Source of the DNA: Clostridium mediterraneense
GTDB taxonomy: Bacteria; Bacillota; Clostridia; Clostridiales; Clostridiaceae
NCBI RefSeq assembly: GCF_900091705.1
Contig: NZ_LT594785.1
Span: forward strand, 1,592,858-1,656,857
Reading direction: 5' to 3'
DNA: 64,000 nucleotides
Part shown: in pieces, positions 17,922 to 25,680 of the stretch
Layout of the letters: every line of letters begins with the position of its first letter
Position numbering within the stretch: the stretch's first letter is position 1
Translations under genes and position numbers: made by a program
The notes under the pieces: generated by a model
What the model saw: the letters and a program-made list of their open reading frames with translations, nothing else
The model's database searches: none
What the model was told of the DNA's origin: nothing

Positions 17922-18964
17922 TATTCATTACCTCCAAATGAATAATTATTTTTAGCTATTAACCATAAGAAGAATGGTCCGCCAATTATCGCTGTTATTA
18001 TTCCTATTGGTAATTCTCTAGGAGCAAATATAACTCTAGCTATTATATCTGAAACAACTAAGAATATAGCTCCTAAAAGTGATGATAAAATTAATATCTT
18101 CTTATGACTACTTCCAACAAGTCCTCTAGATATATGTGGAACTACAAGTCCTACAAATCCAATAGCTCCAACAACTGAAACTAAAACTGAAGTTAAAAAT
18201 GTTGCCAATAATATTATTATAGATTTTATAAGTTTAACATTCATACCAAGAACAATTGCACTTGTGTCTCCAAATAATAGTAAGTCTAATGAATTTGATA
18301 AGAATAAACTTATAATCAAAACTAAAATTAATATAACAATAGGTAAAATTATATTACTCCATTTAGCTCCACCAAGGCTTCCCATTATCCAGAACATAGC
18401 TGCTCTTGCTTGATTAGAATTTTCTGCTGAATAAATTATAAAATTTGTTATAGCTGAAAATATTGTAGATATTGCAAGCCCTGATAAAACAAGCCTTGTA
18501 GTTGATGAAACTCTTCCCCACTTTGTACCAATAATAAAAACTAATGCTCCACAAAGCACGGACCCTAAAAATGCTCCAAGAGTTACTCCAAATATAGCTC
18601 CACCTATTACTATTACAAAAACAGCTCCAGCTGAAGCTCCTGAAGATATTCCTAGAATATATGGATCTGCTATTGAATTTCTTGTTACACATTGCATTAA
18701 AATTCCACATATTGCAAGCCCTGCTCCTGTTACTGCTGCAAGGATAACTCTTGGCATCCTTATATCAAATATTATAGTTTCTATTACATTGTTCCAACTA
18801 ACATCAAAAATATTTATTCCAACTATTTTATTTAATACAGCTTCATAAACTATATTGAATTTTATATGTGTACTACCTATAGATATAGCAAAAATCATAC
18901 TTACTATAAGAATAGCAGCTAATATAATTATAGCTAATCCATAACTAGTTTTAGATTTTTTCAT
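17921..18964 (-). CDS. FecCD-family ABC importer permease
   Basis: 347 residues, about ten membrane segments, FecCD/BtuC fold. Recognisable segments are RMPRVILAAVTGAGLAICG near 75 and GLVVPHISRGLVG near 265, the latter containing the cytoplasmic loop that contacts the ATPase. As a single permease gene it would act as a homodimer. Its start overlaps the binding-protein stop by one base. Confidence 0.92.
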   Translation of the reverse strand: MKKSKTSYGLAIIILAAILIVSMIFAISIGSTHIKFNIVYEAVLNKIVGINIFDVSWNNVIETIIFDIRMPRVILAAVTGAGLAICGILMQCVTRNSIADPYILGISSGASAGAVFVIVIGGAIFGVTLGAFLGSVLCGALVFIIGTKWGRVSSTTRLVLSGLAISTIFSAITNFIIYSAENSNQARAAMFWIMGSLGGAKWSNIILPIVILILVLIISLFLSNSLDLLLFGDTSAIVLGMNVKLIKSIIILLATFLTSVLVSVVGAIGFVGLVVPHISRGLVGSSHKKILILSSLLGAIFLVVSDIIARVIFAPRELPIGIITAIIGGPFFLWLIAKNNYSFGGNE

Positions 18965-19992
18965 TATTTAACATCCCCATAGAACATAGTATTCATTTCT
19001 TTAATAGCCTTTGGTGCTCTTATTCCTGGTGATAAATCAGCTAAATCTATAGTGAATATCTTATTATTCTTAACCGCATTAACATTTTTAAATGCAGGAT
19101 TTGTCTTAAGAAGATTTATTTTTTCATCTACACTTTGAGGTTCTGATAAATATCTAGTAACTATAATAATATCTGGATTTTTTGCTGCTATACTTTCAAA
19201 TGATACTGTATTCCATTGATTATTTAAATCTCCAAAGATATTTTTCCCACCAGCAAGAGTTATAAGATTGTTTGCAAATCCTCCACCAACAACATATGCA
19301 TCCTTATCTCCTGAATCATACACAAGTACTGATGGTTTCTTATCTTCTGGTACAGTTTTATTTCTATCTTCAACTTCTTTAATTTGTGCTTTCATATCTG
19401 CAACTACTTTTTGTGCTCTATCTTCTACATTAAATATTTTACCAAGTTGATCATAATCTTTATATACATCTTCTATTGTTGCATTACCTTGTAAAGCTGA
19501 TTCTACATAAGGAGCTATTCCTTCTTGTTCTAATTCTTCTGGAGTTCCAACCCCCTTAGCACTTAGTGATTGTAACCATCCTGAAACAAAATCTGGTTTT
19601 AAAGCTAAGAAGCTTTCTTTTGATATTTGGTGTCCTTCTGTAACTTTAAGTTGAGGTATTTTATCATAAGCCTCTTTATATTCTGGAAGAATTGGATTAT
19701 CTAGAAGTGCTGTTCCAACCATTCTATCTCCAAGTCCTAATGATAATAATGTCTCAGTCATAAACTGTGATAAAGTAACTGCTCTTTTGGGAGCTGACTT
19801 AATAGTAACATCTACTGGTTTATTTATTCCGTCGTTATATACATATTTTACTTCTTTATATGTTGATGATTGATCAGCTATTTTAACCTCATTTTTATTT
19901 TTTACTGCAACATTATATCTGAATATTCCAAATCCAACTACTGCAGCAGCTACTACTATACCTGCGATTATAACTTTAATTTTTTTATTCAT
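18964..19992 (-). CDS. Periplasmic-binding-type substrate-binding protein, membrane-anchored
   Basis: 342 residues of the FepB/BtuF class (helical-backbone binding proteins): PKRAVTLSQFMTETLLSLGL, LKPDFVSGW, and NPDIIIVTRYL. The N-terminus has a hydrophobic stretch (about 6-24) without a lipobox cysteine, so it is probably held by an uncleaved transmembrane anchor and not by lipid. Ligand is unknown. The neighbouring Fur-box genes suggest iron chelate. First gene of the operon. The ATG follows a purine-rich GAGAGAGAGAAG. Confidence 0.88.
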   Translation of the reverse strand: MNKKIKVIIAGIVVAAAVVGFGIFRYNVAVKNKNEVKIADQSSTYKEVKYVYNDGINKPVDVTIKSAPKRAVTLSQFMTETLLSLGLGDRMVGTALLDNPILPEYKEAYDKIPQLKVTEGHQISKESFLALKPDFVSGWLQSLSAKGVGTPEELEQEGIAPYVESALQGNATIEDVYKDYDQLGKIFNVEDRAQKVVADMKAQIKEVEDRNKTVPEDKKPSVLVYDSGDKDAYVVGGGFANNLITLAGGKNIFGDLNNQWNTVSFESIAAKNPDIIIVTRYLSEPQSVDEKINLLKTNPAFKNVNAVKNNKIFTIDLADLSPGIRAPKAIKEMNTMFYGDVK

Positions 19993-20382
19993 CTTCTCTC
20001 TCTCTTTCTCTTCAACTTTTGTAATTTCTCCGCAATTTATATAACTATTTTGTAACTTTTACGAAATTTATTGTAACCTAATATTAATAAAAAGTAAAAA
20101 CACCAAAAATATATATTTTTATATTTAAATATACATTTTTTATTAATTTTAATGTATATAGATATACTTTCTATAAAGTTTAATAAATTGTGACTAAATT
20201 AACAACAAGATTCATCTTTTAAATGATATTGCTTTATCAATTAATAACTTAATCTCTATAAAATAATTACAAAATAAAAAGATATAAAAACTTATAGTTT
20301 AAGCTTTTATACCTTTAAAAAATTTATTAATTTAATAATAATTAATTATAAATTAGATTATTAAATCATTAATATTATTCTT
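19993..20382. other. Intergenic region upstream of the ABC importer operon
   Basis: AT-rich. It holds three TTGTAA(C/T) direct repeats (20019, 20050, 20071; 31 and 21 bp apart), a terminator at 20283-20311, and no clear Fur box or cobalamin riboswitch. No small gene is supported. Confidence 0.5.
20283..20311. terminator. Rho-independent terminator
   Basis: Stem TATAAAAACTTA / TAAGCTTTTATA with one mismatch, followed on the minus strand by TCTTTTTATTTT. It ends the 211-residue membrane protein gene. Confidence 0.7.
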
Positions 20383-21018
20383 TTATTCATCTTTAGAGCT
20401 TTTATTATTATCTTTCATAAATTTAGTTAAGCTATCAAAGAGCATATTCTTTTTTCCTTTTAAAAAAGCTAATAATATAGGTAGCATTATAAGCGGCCCT
20501 ACACTTCCTGCTATTATATCTTCCATAGTATCTAAAAGACTTCCACCTTGAGAATCAAAATTAAATAACTGATCTCCAGCAAATTCCCACATCTCCCAAC
20601 AGGCAGTCATTGCAATAGAAAATAAAAAAGTATAAGTTACTATAAGTATAGGTTTTACATTCTTTGTTTCATAATTATTTTGAACCATAAAAACTGTATA
20701 TGCAACTAAAAAGACTACTCCCCCTGAAACTAAATGTAAAAATAAATCCCACCATTCAAATTTAAAATAAAAGCTATTCATTTTTCCTAGAAACATAGCT
20801 ATAAATATAAAAATTTGAATTATAAAATTTAAATATTTAGGAATCTTAATTTTAGATATCTTTATAATTACCCTTGGTAGTGCAATAACAACTAAAGTAC
20901 AAAATCCATTAAATATATAATCATTACTTTTATTGATAATTCCATAAATTATATATATAGATGTGATTATATATAGGATTATTTCAAAAATACTATCATA
21001 CGATTTATATTTTCTCAC
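20383..21018 (-). CDS. YjdF/DUF2238-like membrane protein
   Basis: 211 residues with about six membrane segments. The conserved polar residues in EWWDLFLHLVSGG (about 88-100), CWEMWEFAGDQ (about 139-149) and DTMEDIIAG match the DUF2238/YjdF family, whose function is not established. GTG start after GGGGGAG. Followed by its own terminator. It starts 19 bases after the GIY-YIG gene, which may be cotranscribed. Confidence 0.75.
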   Translation of the reverse strand: MRKYKSYDSIFEIILYIITSIYIIYGIINKSNDYIFNGFCTLVVIALPRVIIKISKIKIPKYLNFIIQIFIFIAMFLGKMNSFYFKFEWWDLFLHLVSGGVVFLVAYTVFMVQNNYETKNVKPILIVTYTFLFSIAMTACWEMWEFAGDQLFNFDSQGGSLLDTMEDIIAGSVGPLIMLPILLAFLKGKKNMLFDSLTKFMKDNNKSSKDE

Positions 21019-21037
21019 TAATTTCTCCCCCTTAAAT

Positions 21038-21277
21038 TTACCCTTCTATTAATTTTAATTTTTCTTTTCTACTTAATTTTTTTATTCTATATTCCCTTCT
21101 TTGTGCATCTACTTTTTCTTCAAATCCTTCAAAATAAACTAATTCTACTGGCAATCTAGCTCTTGTATACTTTGCACCTTTACCAGTATTATGAGCTTGT
21201 ATCCTTTTCTCTAGATTATTTGTCCATCCAGTGTAAAGTGTACCATCTCCACATTTCAAAATATATACATAATTCAT
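21038..21277 (-). CDS. GIY-YIG nuclease domain protein (UPF0213 type)
   Basis: 79 residues consisting of one GIY-YIG domain: YVYILKCGDGTLYTGWT gives the two Tyr-containing strands, then RIQAHNTGKGAKYT and a conserved ELVYFE. Small stand-alone proteins of this kind are common in Firmicutes and are thought to act on DNA, though the target is unknown. ATG after AAGGTGAT. Same strand as the downstream YjdF-like gene. Confidence 0.9.
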   Translation of the reverse strand: MNYVYILKCGDGTLYTGWTNNLEKRIQAHNTGKGAKYTRARLPVELVYFEGFEEKVDAQRREYRIKKLSRKEKLKLIEG

Positions 21278-21430
21278 TTAATCACCTTCTGAGTTTTTAT
21301 ATAACTCTATTATTATACTTTATCCACCACCTACTAATTTATATATTTTTATTAAAAAAATATATATTAATATTTATTTAGTTTATGACTAATATTAAAA
21401 ATTTGGTTTTATCTATATCTTTAAATAAAA

Positions 21431-21455
21431 AAGAGCTATCTAACGGATAGCTCTT
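21431..21455. terminator. Rho-independent terminator
   Basis: Stem AAGAGCTATC / GATAGCTCTT with T-run on the minus strand, after the FNT channel gene. Confidence 0.85.
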
Positions 21456-21466
21456 ACTTTATTTGA

Positions 21467-22276
21467 TTAAGCTCTTTTTCTATCTTCAATATCAACTACT
21501 GACTCTTCTTTATTCTTAGCAATATAATATAAAGGTAAAGCAAGGAAAAGAGTTCCTCCTACAAAATTACCTATTGATACCCAAAGAAGATTATGTGTTG
21601 CTCCCATAAGTGATACTGCTGTACCAGTATGAGGTAGCATAAGAGACATTGAAAATAAAGTCATATTTGCAATACTATGCTCAAAACCTGCTGTTATAAA
21701 TGTATATAAACACCAAAATATCATTATAAGTTTAGCTGATTCACTTTTTAATTTATACATACACCATGCAGCTAGACAAACTAATATATTACATAAAATC
21801 CCCTTAAAGAACAACTCTGGTCCAGCAGTTGTCATTTTCATTTCAGCTGACTTTATAATATATTCTTTAACATAACTAGTTCCTGCATTTGATTGAACAT
21901 ATACAAATGCACCTATGAATGAACCTATTATATTACCTATGTAACTTGCTAATAAAATTTTAATCATATCTAATACTGTTACTTTTTTATATAAAGTACC
22001 TATAGACATAACTAATGAATTACTTGTAAATAAATCTACCCCTGCCATCATAACTAAACTAAGAGCAACACCAAAAGAAACTCCCATAACAATTTTAGTT
22101 CCAGCATAATTTGCATGATCTAAAATTCCTCCAATTGTGTATAAAAGCATAACTCCAAGCCCAACAAAAAGACCTCCTAATAAAGATATCATTATATACT
22201 TACTAACACCTTTATTATAAAGTCCTATCTTTTTTTCTGCTGAATGACAAATAGCATTCATTTCTTCATTATACAT
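21467..22276 (-). CDS. FNT-family anion channel (formate/nitrite/hydrosulfide type)
   Basis: 269 residues, six membrane segments, FocA/NirC fold. The pore signatures are present: AGVDLFTSN, the lysine in FKGILCNILVCLA and the histidine in GFEHSIANM, then GNFVGGTLF. The transported anion (formate, nitrite or hydrosulfide) cannot be decided. No pyruvate-formate lyase or nitrite gene is adjacent. The ATG two codons downstream of the first is chosen because GGGGG abuts the first. Monocistronic. Confidence 0.9.
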   Translation of the reverse strand: MYNEEMNAICHSAEKKIGLYNKGVSKYIMISLLGGLFVGLGVMLLYTIGGILDHANYAGTKIVMGVSFGVALSLVMMAGVDLFTSNSLVMSIGTLYKKVTVLDMIKILLASYIGNIIGSFIGAFVYVQSNAGTSYVKEYIIKSAEMKMTTAGPELFFKGILCNILVCLAAWCMYKLKSESAKLIMIFWCLYTFITAGFEHSIANMTLFSMSLMLPHTGTAVSLMGATHNLLWVSIGNFVGGTLFLALPLYYIAKNKEESVVDIEDRKRA

Positions 22277-22370
22277 TTTCATCCCCCTAAAAATTTTTTC
22301 GTAATAATTATATCACTTTATCTAAATTTTAACAATTAAGCTAATTTACACATTTTATTAAAATTCAAAA

Positions 22371-22404
22371 AATAAAGGCCACCCTTAAAAGATAGCCATT
22401 TATT
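22371..22404. terminator. Probable rho-independent terminator
   Basis: Imperfect hairpin AATAAAGGC / GCCATTTATT with an inner helix, followed on the minus strand by TTTTTT. It ends the XRE-TPR pair. Confidence 0.6.
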
Positions 22405-22408
22405 ATAT

Positions 22409-23671
22409 TTAAATACTAATTATTTTTTCAAGATTCATAGCAAGAGTTAAATACTTTATTGTTTCTCTAGTTTCACCAATTATATGATACATTTCAGCCA
22501 TTTCTATATACCTTTGTCTTTTTTCTTCAACTGATGCAAACCTCACTAATATATCTGTTGCTAGATTCATATTCATTTCCCATTGAATAAGACTTCTATT
22601 AACTCTATTTATTCTAGCCTTATAAAGATAACTTCTTTCTATTAAAAATTGACTATCAAGCTTTATAGAAATTTCTAAAGCTTCTTCAGACATTTCTTTT
22701 GCAACATCTACCTTTTCATTATTTAATAATATCTCTACCATATATAAAAGCAACTCTGTATATGCATAGCTATTATTACTTTTAACCTTTTCTTTTATAT
22801 CTAATATTATATCTAAAGCCTTATCTTGATTATTTTGTTCAAAATAGTTTTCAGCTATTAATAACTCAACAGCACAATATGTGATTTTTTCTTTATGTTT
22901 ATAAGAATCAAACTTTTCTAAATTAGCAGTTATATCTTTATTAAGCTTCATTCTACAAGTAAGCATTAATCCATTAATTAAAGCTATATACTCATCTGAT
23001 TTTATTTTATCCTCTAAATATAATAACTCTTTTAATATTTCCTCACACTTATTATAATCATTTGTTAAATAATATGCTTTAGCAAGTAAAAAGTTATTTT
23101 TTATATAGCAATCCATATTCTTAGAAATTGTATAACTTACTATATGGGAAATAGCTCTATTTAAATAAGTTATAGCATCACTATAATTTCTTTTAGCTAA
23201 GAAATATTTAGCTAAATCCTCATAATAAACTTGTTTCTGATCAGCATCATCTTCATGTAATTCATTATAAGTTGATATTAATTCATTAATTCCTTCAAAT
23301 TTTTTTCTCTTTGTATATACTTCAAATAATATATGAATAAACTTAAAAGCTAAATCTTTATATCCCTTTGCTAAGCAATATTCAAGTCTTTCTTTTATAG
23401 CTAAAAAATCATTTTCTGTAAATACATCAAGAGACTCATAATTTTTTATACTACTTTCAAGCTCCATAATATCATCAAAAAGTAAATACTGAATGTCAAG
23501 ATCTAATCTTTCTGCTACCATCTCTAAAATCCATTGCTCTGCTTTAATCTTATCATTCTCTATGCAACTCATTTTAGAAATAGATACATCTTTTTTGCAT
23601 AACTCTTTTAATGTCACACCCTTATAAATTCTGGCTCTTTTTATCTTTTCCCCTGTTGATAAGAAGTTCAT
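22409..23671 (-). CDS. XRE-family HTH regulator with TPR domain (second of a tandem pair)
   Basis: 420 residues. Helix-turn-helix at about 5-60 (GEKIKRARIYKGVTLKELCK), then TPR-like helical repeats to the end. The layout resembles peptide-responsive RRNPP regulators, but no peptide gene is visible next to it, so quorum sensing is only a hypothesis. The start is the ATG of MNFLSTG, six bases after AGGTG. The HTH lacks the neat SGRSNPS recognition motif seen in its neighbour and has more divergent recognition residues. 28 bases separate it from the upstream paralogue, so the pair is an operon. Confidence 0.8.
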   Translation of the reverse strand: MNFLSTGEKIKRARIYKGVTLKELCKKDVSISKMSCIENDKIKAEQWILEMVAERLDLDIQYLLFDDIMELESSIKNYESLDVFTENDFLAIKERLEYCLAKGYKDLAFKFIHILFEVYTKRKKFEGINELISTYNELHEDDADQKQVYYEDLAKYFLAKRNYSDAITYLNRAISHIVSYTISKNMDCYIKNNFLLAKAYYLTNDYNKCEEILKELLYLEDKIKSDEYIALINGLMLTCRMKLNKDITANLEKFDSYKHKEKITYCAVELLIAENYFEQNNQDKALDIILDIKEKVKSNNSYAYTELLLYMVEILLNNEKVDVAKEMSEEALEISIKLDSQFLIERSYLYKARINRVNRSLIQWEMNMNLATDILVRFASVEEKRQRYIEMAEMYHIIGETRETIKYLTLAMNLEKIISI

Positions 23672-23699
23672 ATTTATCACCTATCTACCTAAAATCAAT

Positions 23700-25001
23700 T
23701 TAATTTTTTATTACCCCAACTTGCTTTAAGCTGTTGATTCCCTTATCTAAGTATTTTGCAGATTCATAATCACGTTTTAACTCTAAATAGAATTTTCCAA
23801 GTATTATACAAATCTCTGCTTTTCTCTTCTCTAGATTATTCTTTTCTGCTATATGTAGCATATCTAAAAGAATAAACTCTGCTTTTTCTATATTTTCTTC
23901 TAATAGTGTAACTCTATAATTTAAATAATTATAATCTAAAACTTTTTCCATATTATTAATATCTAATTTACTTTTTATTTTCTGTAATATAACATTACAA
24001 TTTGGTATATCTTTTAATTTAATATAGTTCTCACATATATTAATTAATGTATCTACAACTTTTTCATCATTATTATCTTCTCTCATTTTTTTAGCTTTTT
24101 CATAATGGATGAAAGATTCTTCAATATTATCAAATTCATAGAATAACTTTCCTAATGAATTTTCTATTTCTGCAATATTCTCAGTTTGCTTTAATTCTTT
24201 ATATATAGCTAAACTCTTTTTAGAATATATTATTGCATTTTCAAGTTCTCCTGCCTTATTATACTCTTCACTTAAAAGAGCTAATGTCTCAGCATATTTC
24301 TTTCTATCATATACTCTTAAAAATTCTTCCTTAGCTAAAAATACAAAGTTCATAGCTTGTCTCATATCATCTAAAAGGAAATATGTCTTAGATAGATAGT
24401 AATGTATCTCTCCAAGTAAAGTATCCTCTGTTAATTTATTATTTAAATAAACTTTTTCCGCTTCTTTTAAATATGAATTTGATGAATGATATGCCTTTGC
24501 TTGTAAGCTTAATTTACCTACATTTAAATATGTATGAACCATATCTATATAACTAGAAGTCTTTATAAATAATACATTTGCAGCTAAGAAAAATTGTTGA
24601 GCTAAAGCATAGTCTTCCTTACTTAAATATATCTCAGCTCTTAAATATAAATTCTTTGCTTTTCTATATTCTAAATCATATTTTTCGGCATAATACAATG
24701 CATTTTCTATACATTGTTCTGCTTTATCTAAATTTCCTTGTAATATACATCTTTCAGCTGTTTGTTCAAAAAATAAACAAATTTTTTCAGCTTGTGTCTT
24801 TTCTGATTCCATTAAATATTCAACTGATGTTTCTAAAGTATCTGCCAGATACTCTAATAAATCCATTGATGGATTACTTCTACCAGACTCTACAAGACTT
24901 ATTTGACCTGGAGTTATTCTTTCTCCTGCTAAATCTTTTAAAGTCATATTTAATTCTTTTCTTTTTCTCTTTATCTTTTCACCCAATGATAATATTTCCA
25001 T
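23700..25001 (-). CDS. XRE-family HTH regulator with TPR domain (first of a tandem pair)
   Basis: 433 residues. A clear XRE HTH is at about 4-60 (LGEKIKRKRKELNMTLKDLA, then ISLVESGRSNPSMDLL). About ten TPR-like helical pairs follow (YYAEKYDLEYRKAKNLYLRA and others). It is paralogous in architecture to the next gene. Likely a DNA-binding regulator whose TPR part senses a peptide or protein. ATG after AAAGGTGAT. The operon is preceded by the terminator of the small YtxH-like gene. Confidence 0.85.
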   Translation of the reverse strand: MEILSLGEKIKRKRKELNMTLKDLAGERITPGQISLVESGRSNPSMDLLEYLADTLETSVEYLMESEKTQAEKICLFFEQTAERCILQGNLDKAEQCIENALYYAEKYDLEYRKAKNLYLRAEIYLSKEDYALAQQFFLAANVLFIKTSSYIDMVHTYLNVGKLSLQAKAYHSSNSYLKEAEKVYLNNKLTEDTLLGEIHYYLSKTYFLLDDMRQAMNFVFLAKEEFLRVYDRKKYAETLALLSEEYNKAGELENAIIYSKKSLAIYKELKQTENIAEIENSLGKLFYEFDNIEESFIHYEKAKKMREDNNDEKVVDTLINICENYIKLKDIPNCNVILQKIKSKLDINNMEKVLDYNYLNYRVTLLEENIEKAEFILLDMLHIAEKNNLEKRKAEICIILGKFYLELKRDYESAKYLDKGINSLKQVGVIKN

Positions 25002-25139
25002 AATTTAATCACCTTTAACCCGTTATATTTCACAAACATAGCTATATAATCCTTATTATACCACATTTTTCCCTTTATTTTTACATATATTCTTTAAGTT
25101 TTTTTAAATATTCTATCTCTTTTTTTCAATTTATACAAA

Positions 25140-25167
25140 AAAAGAGAGGGATTTTTCCCTCTCTTTT
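25140..25167. terminator. Rho-independent terminator
   Basis: Perfect stem AAAAGAGAGGGA / TCCCTCTCTTTT with T-runs both sides, after the YtxH-like gene. Confidence 0.9.
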
Positions 25168-25183
25168 GTAATTTTTTTTTATA

Positions 25184-25357
25184 TTATTTAAGTCGTGACA
25201 TAAAACAATCATACCCATCTTCAAACATACAACATGTTTTTCTACACATTCTTTTTAATCTTCTTTGTGTATTCTTATCTAGATTAGGTACTATTGCCAT
25301 TCCAATAGCTGCACCTACAAATGTGCCTGCTACTAAACCTTTTACTAATTTACACAT
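25184..25357 (-). CDS. Small YtxH-like membrane protein
   Basis: 57 residues starting MCKLVKGLVAGTFVGAAIG, with one glycine/alanine-rich hydrophobic segment (about 5-22) and a basic, cysteine-containing C-terminus (RRLKRMCRKTCCMF). Such proteins resemble YtxH/gas-vesicle-related small proteins of unknown role. The ATG is set by AGAGGTG seven bases upstream. An upstream reading adds 14 residues with no ribosome site. Monocistronic. Confidence 0.7.
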   Translation of the reverse strand: MCKLVKGLVAGTFVGAAIGMAIVPNLDKNTQRRLKRMCRKTCCMFEDGYDCFMSRLK

Positions 25358-25680
25358 AGAGAACACCTCTTTCATATATATTTCCTTATTAGTGTTCACT
25401 ATCCTTCTAAATTTATATTAGTATTTTAGTGGTATTTAGTTTTCTTCTAAAATCTTAACTAGACGATCTACAATATACTTATTTCCAACTTAATCACTAA
25501 GTATTATTATAGAATTTTTGCTTTTTATTAAAATAATTAAAGAAGTGTTTAAAATTATTTTTAAAAGGATTTTTTTTAAATATATGAGTTTATTAGTTAT
25601 CCTCCTTTTATATACTATATATATTTTACTAATAATAAAAAAGGATTTATGCTTATAAAAACATAAATCCTTTTTATTTG
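25358..25680. other. Intergenic region after the giant adhesin gene
   Basis: Holds the adhesin terminator (25637-25676) and the promoter region of the YtxH-like gene. No further gene is supported. Confidence 0.5.
25637..25676. terminator. Rho-independent terminator of the giant adhesin gene
   Basis: Stem AAAAAGGATTTATG / CATAAATCCTTTTT with a loop of about ten bases. It begins four bases after the stop codon. Confidence 0.85.

Noticed and set aside
18414-18710. 98-codon minus-strand frame inside the permease gene
   Set aside because: It is an alternative frame of the FecCD permease with skewed serine/cysteine/tryptophan content and no ribosome site.
19993-20382. Cobalamin riboswitch before the ABC importer
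   Set aside because: No GC-rich B12-box-like segment; the region is almost entirely A and T.
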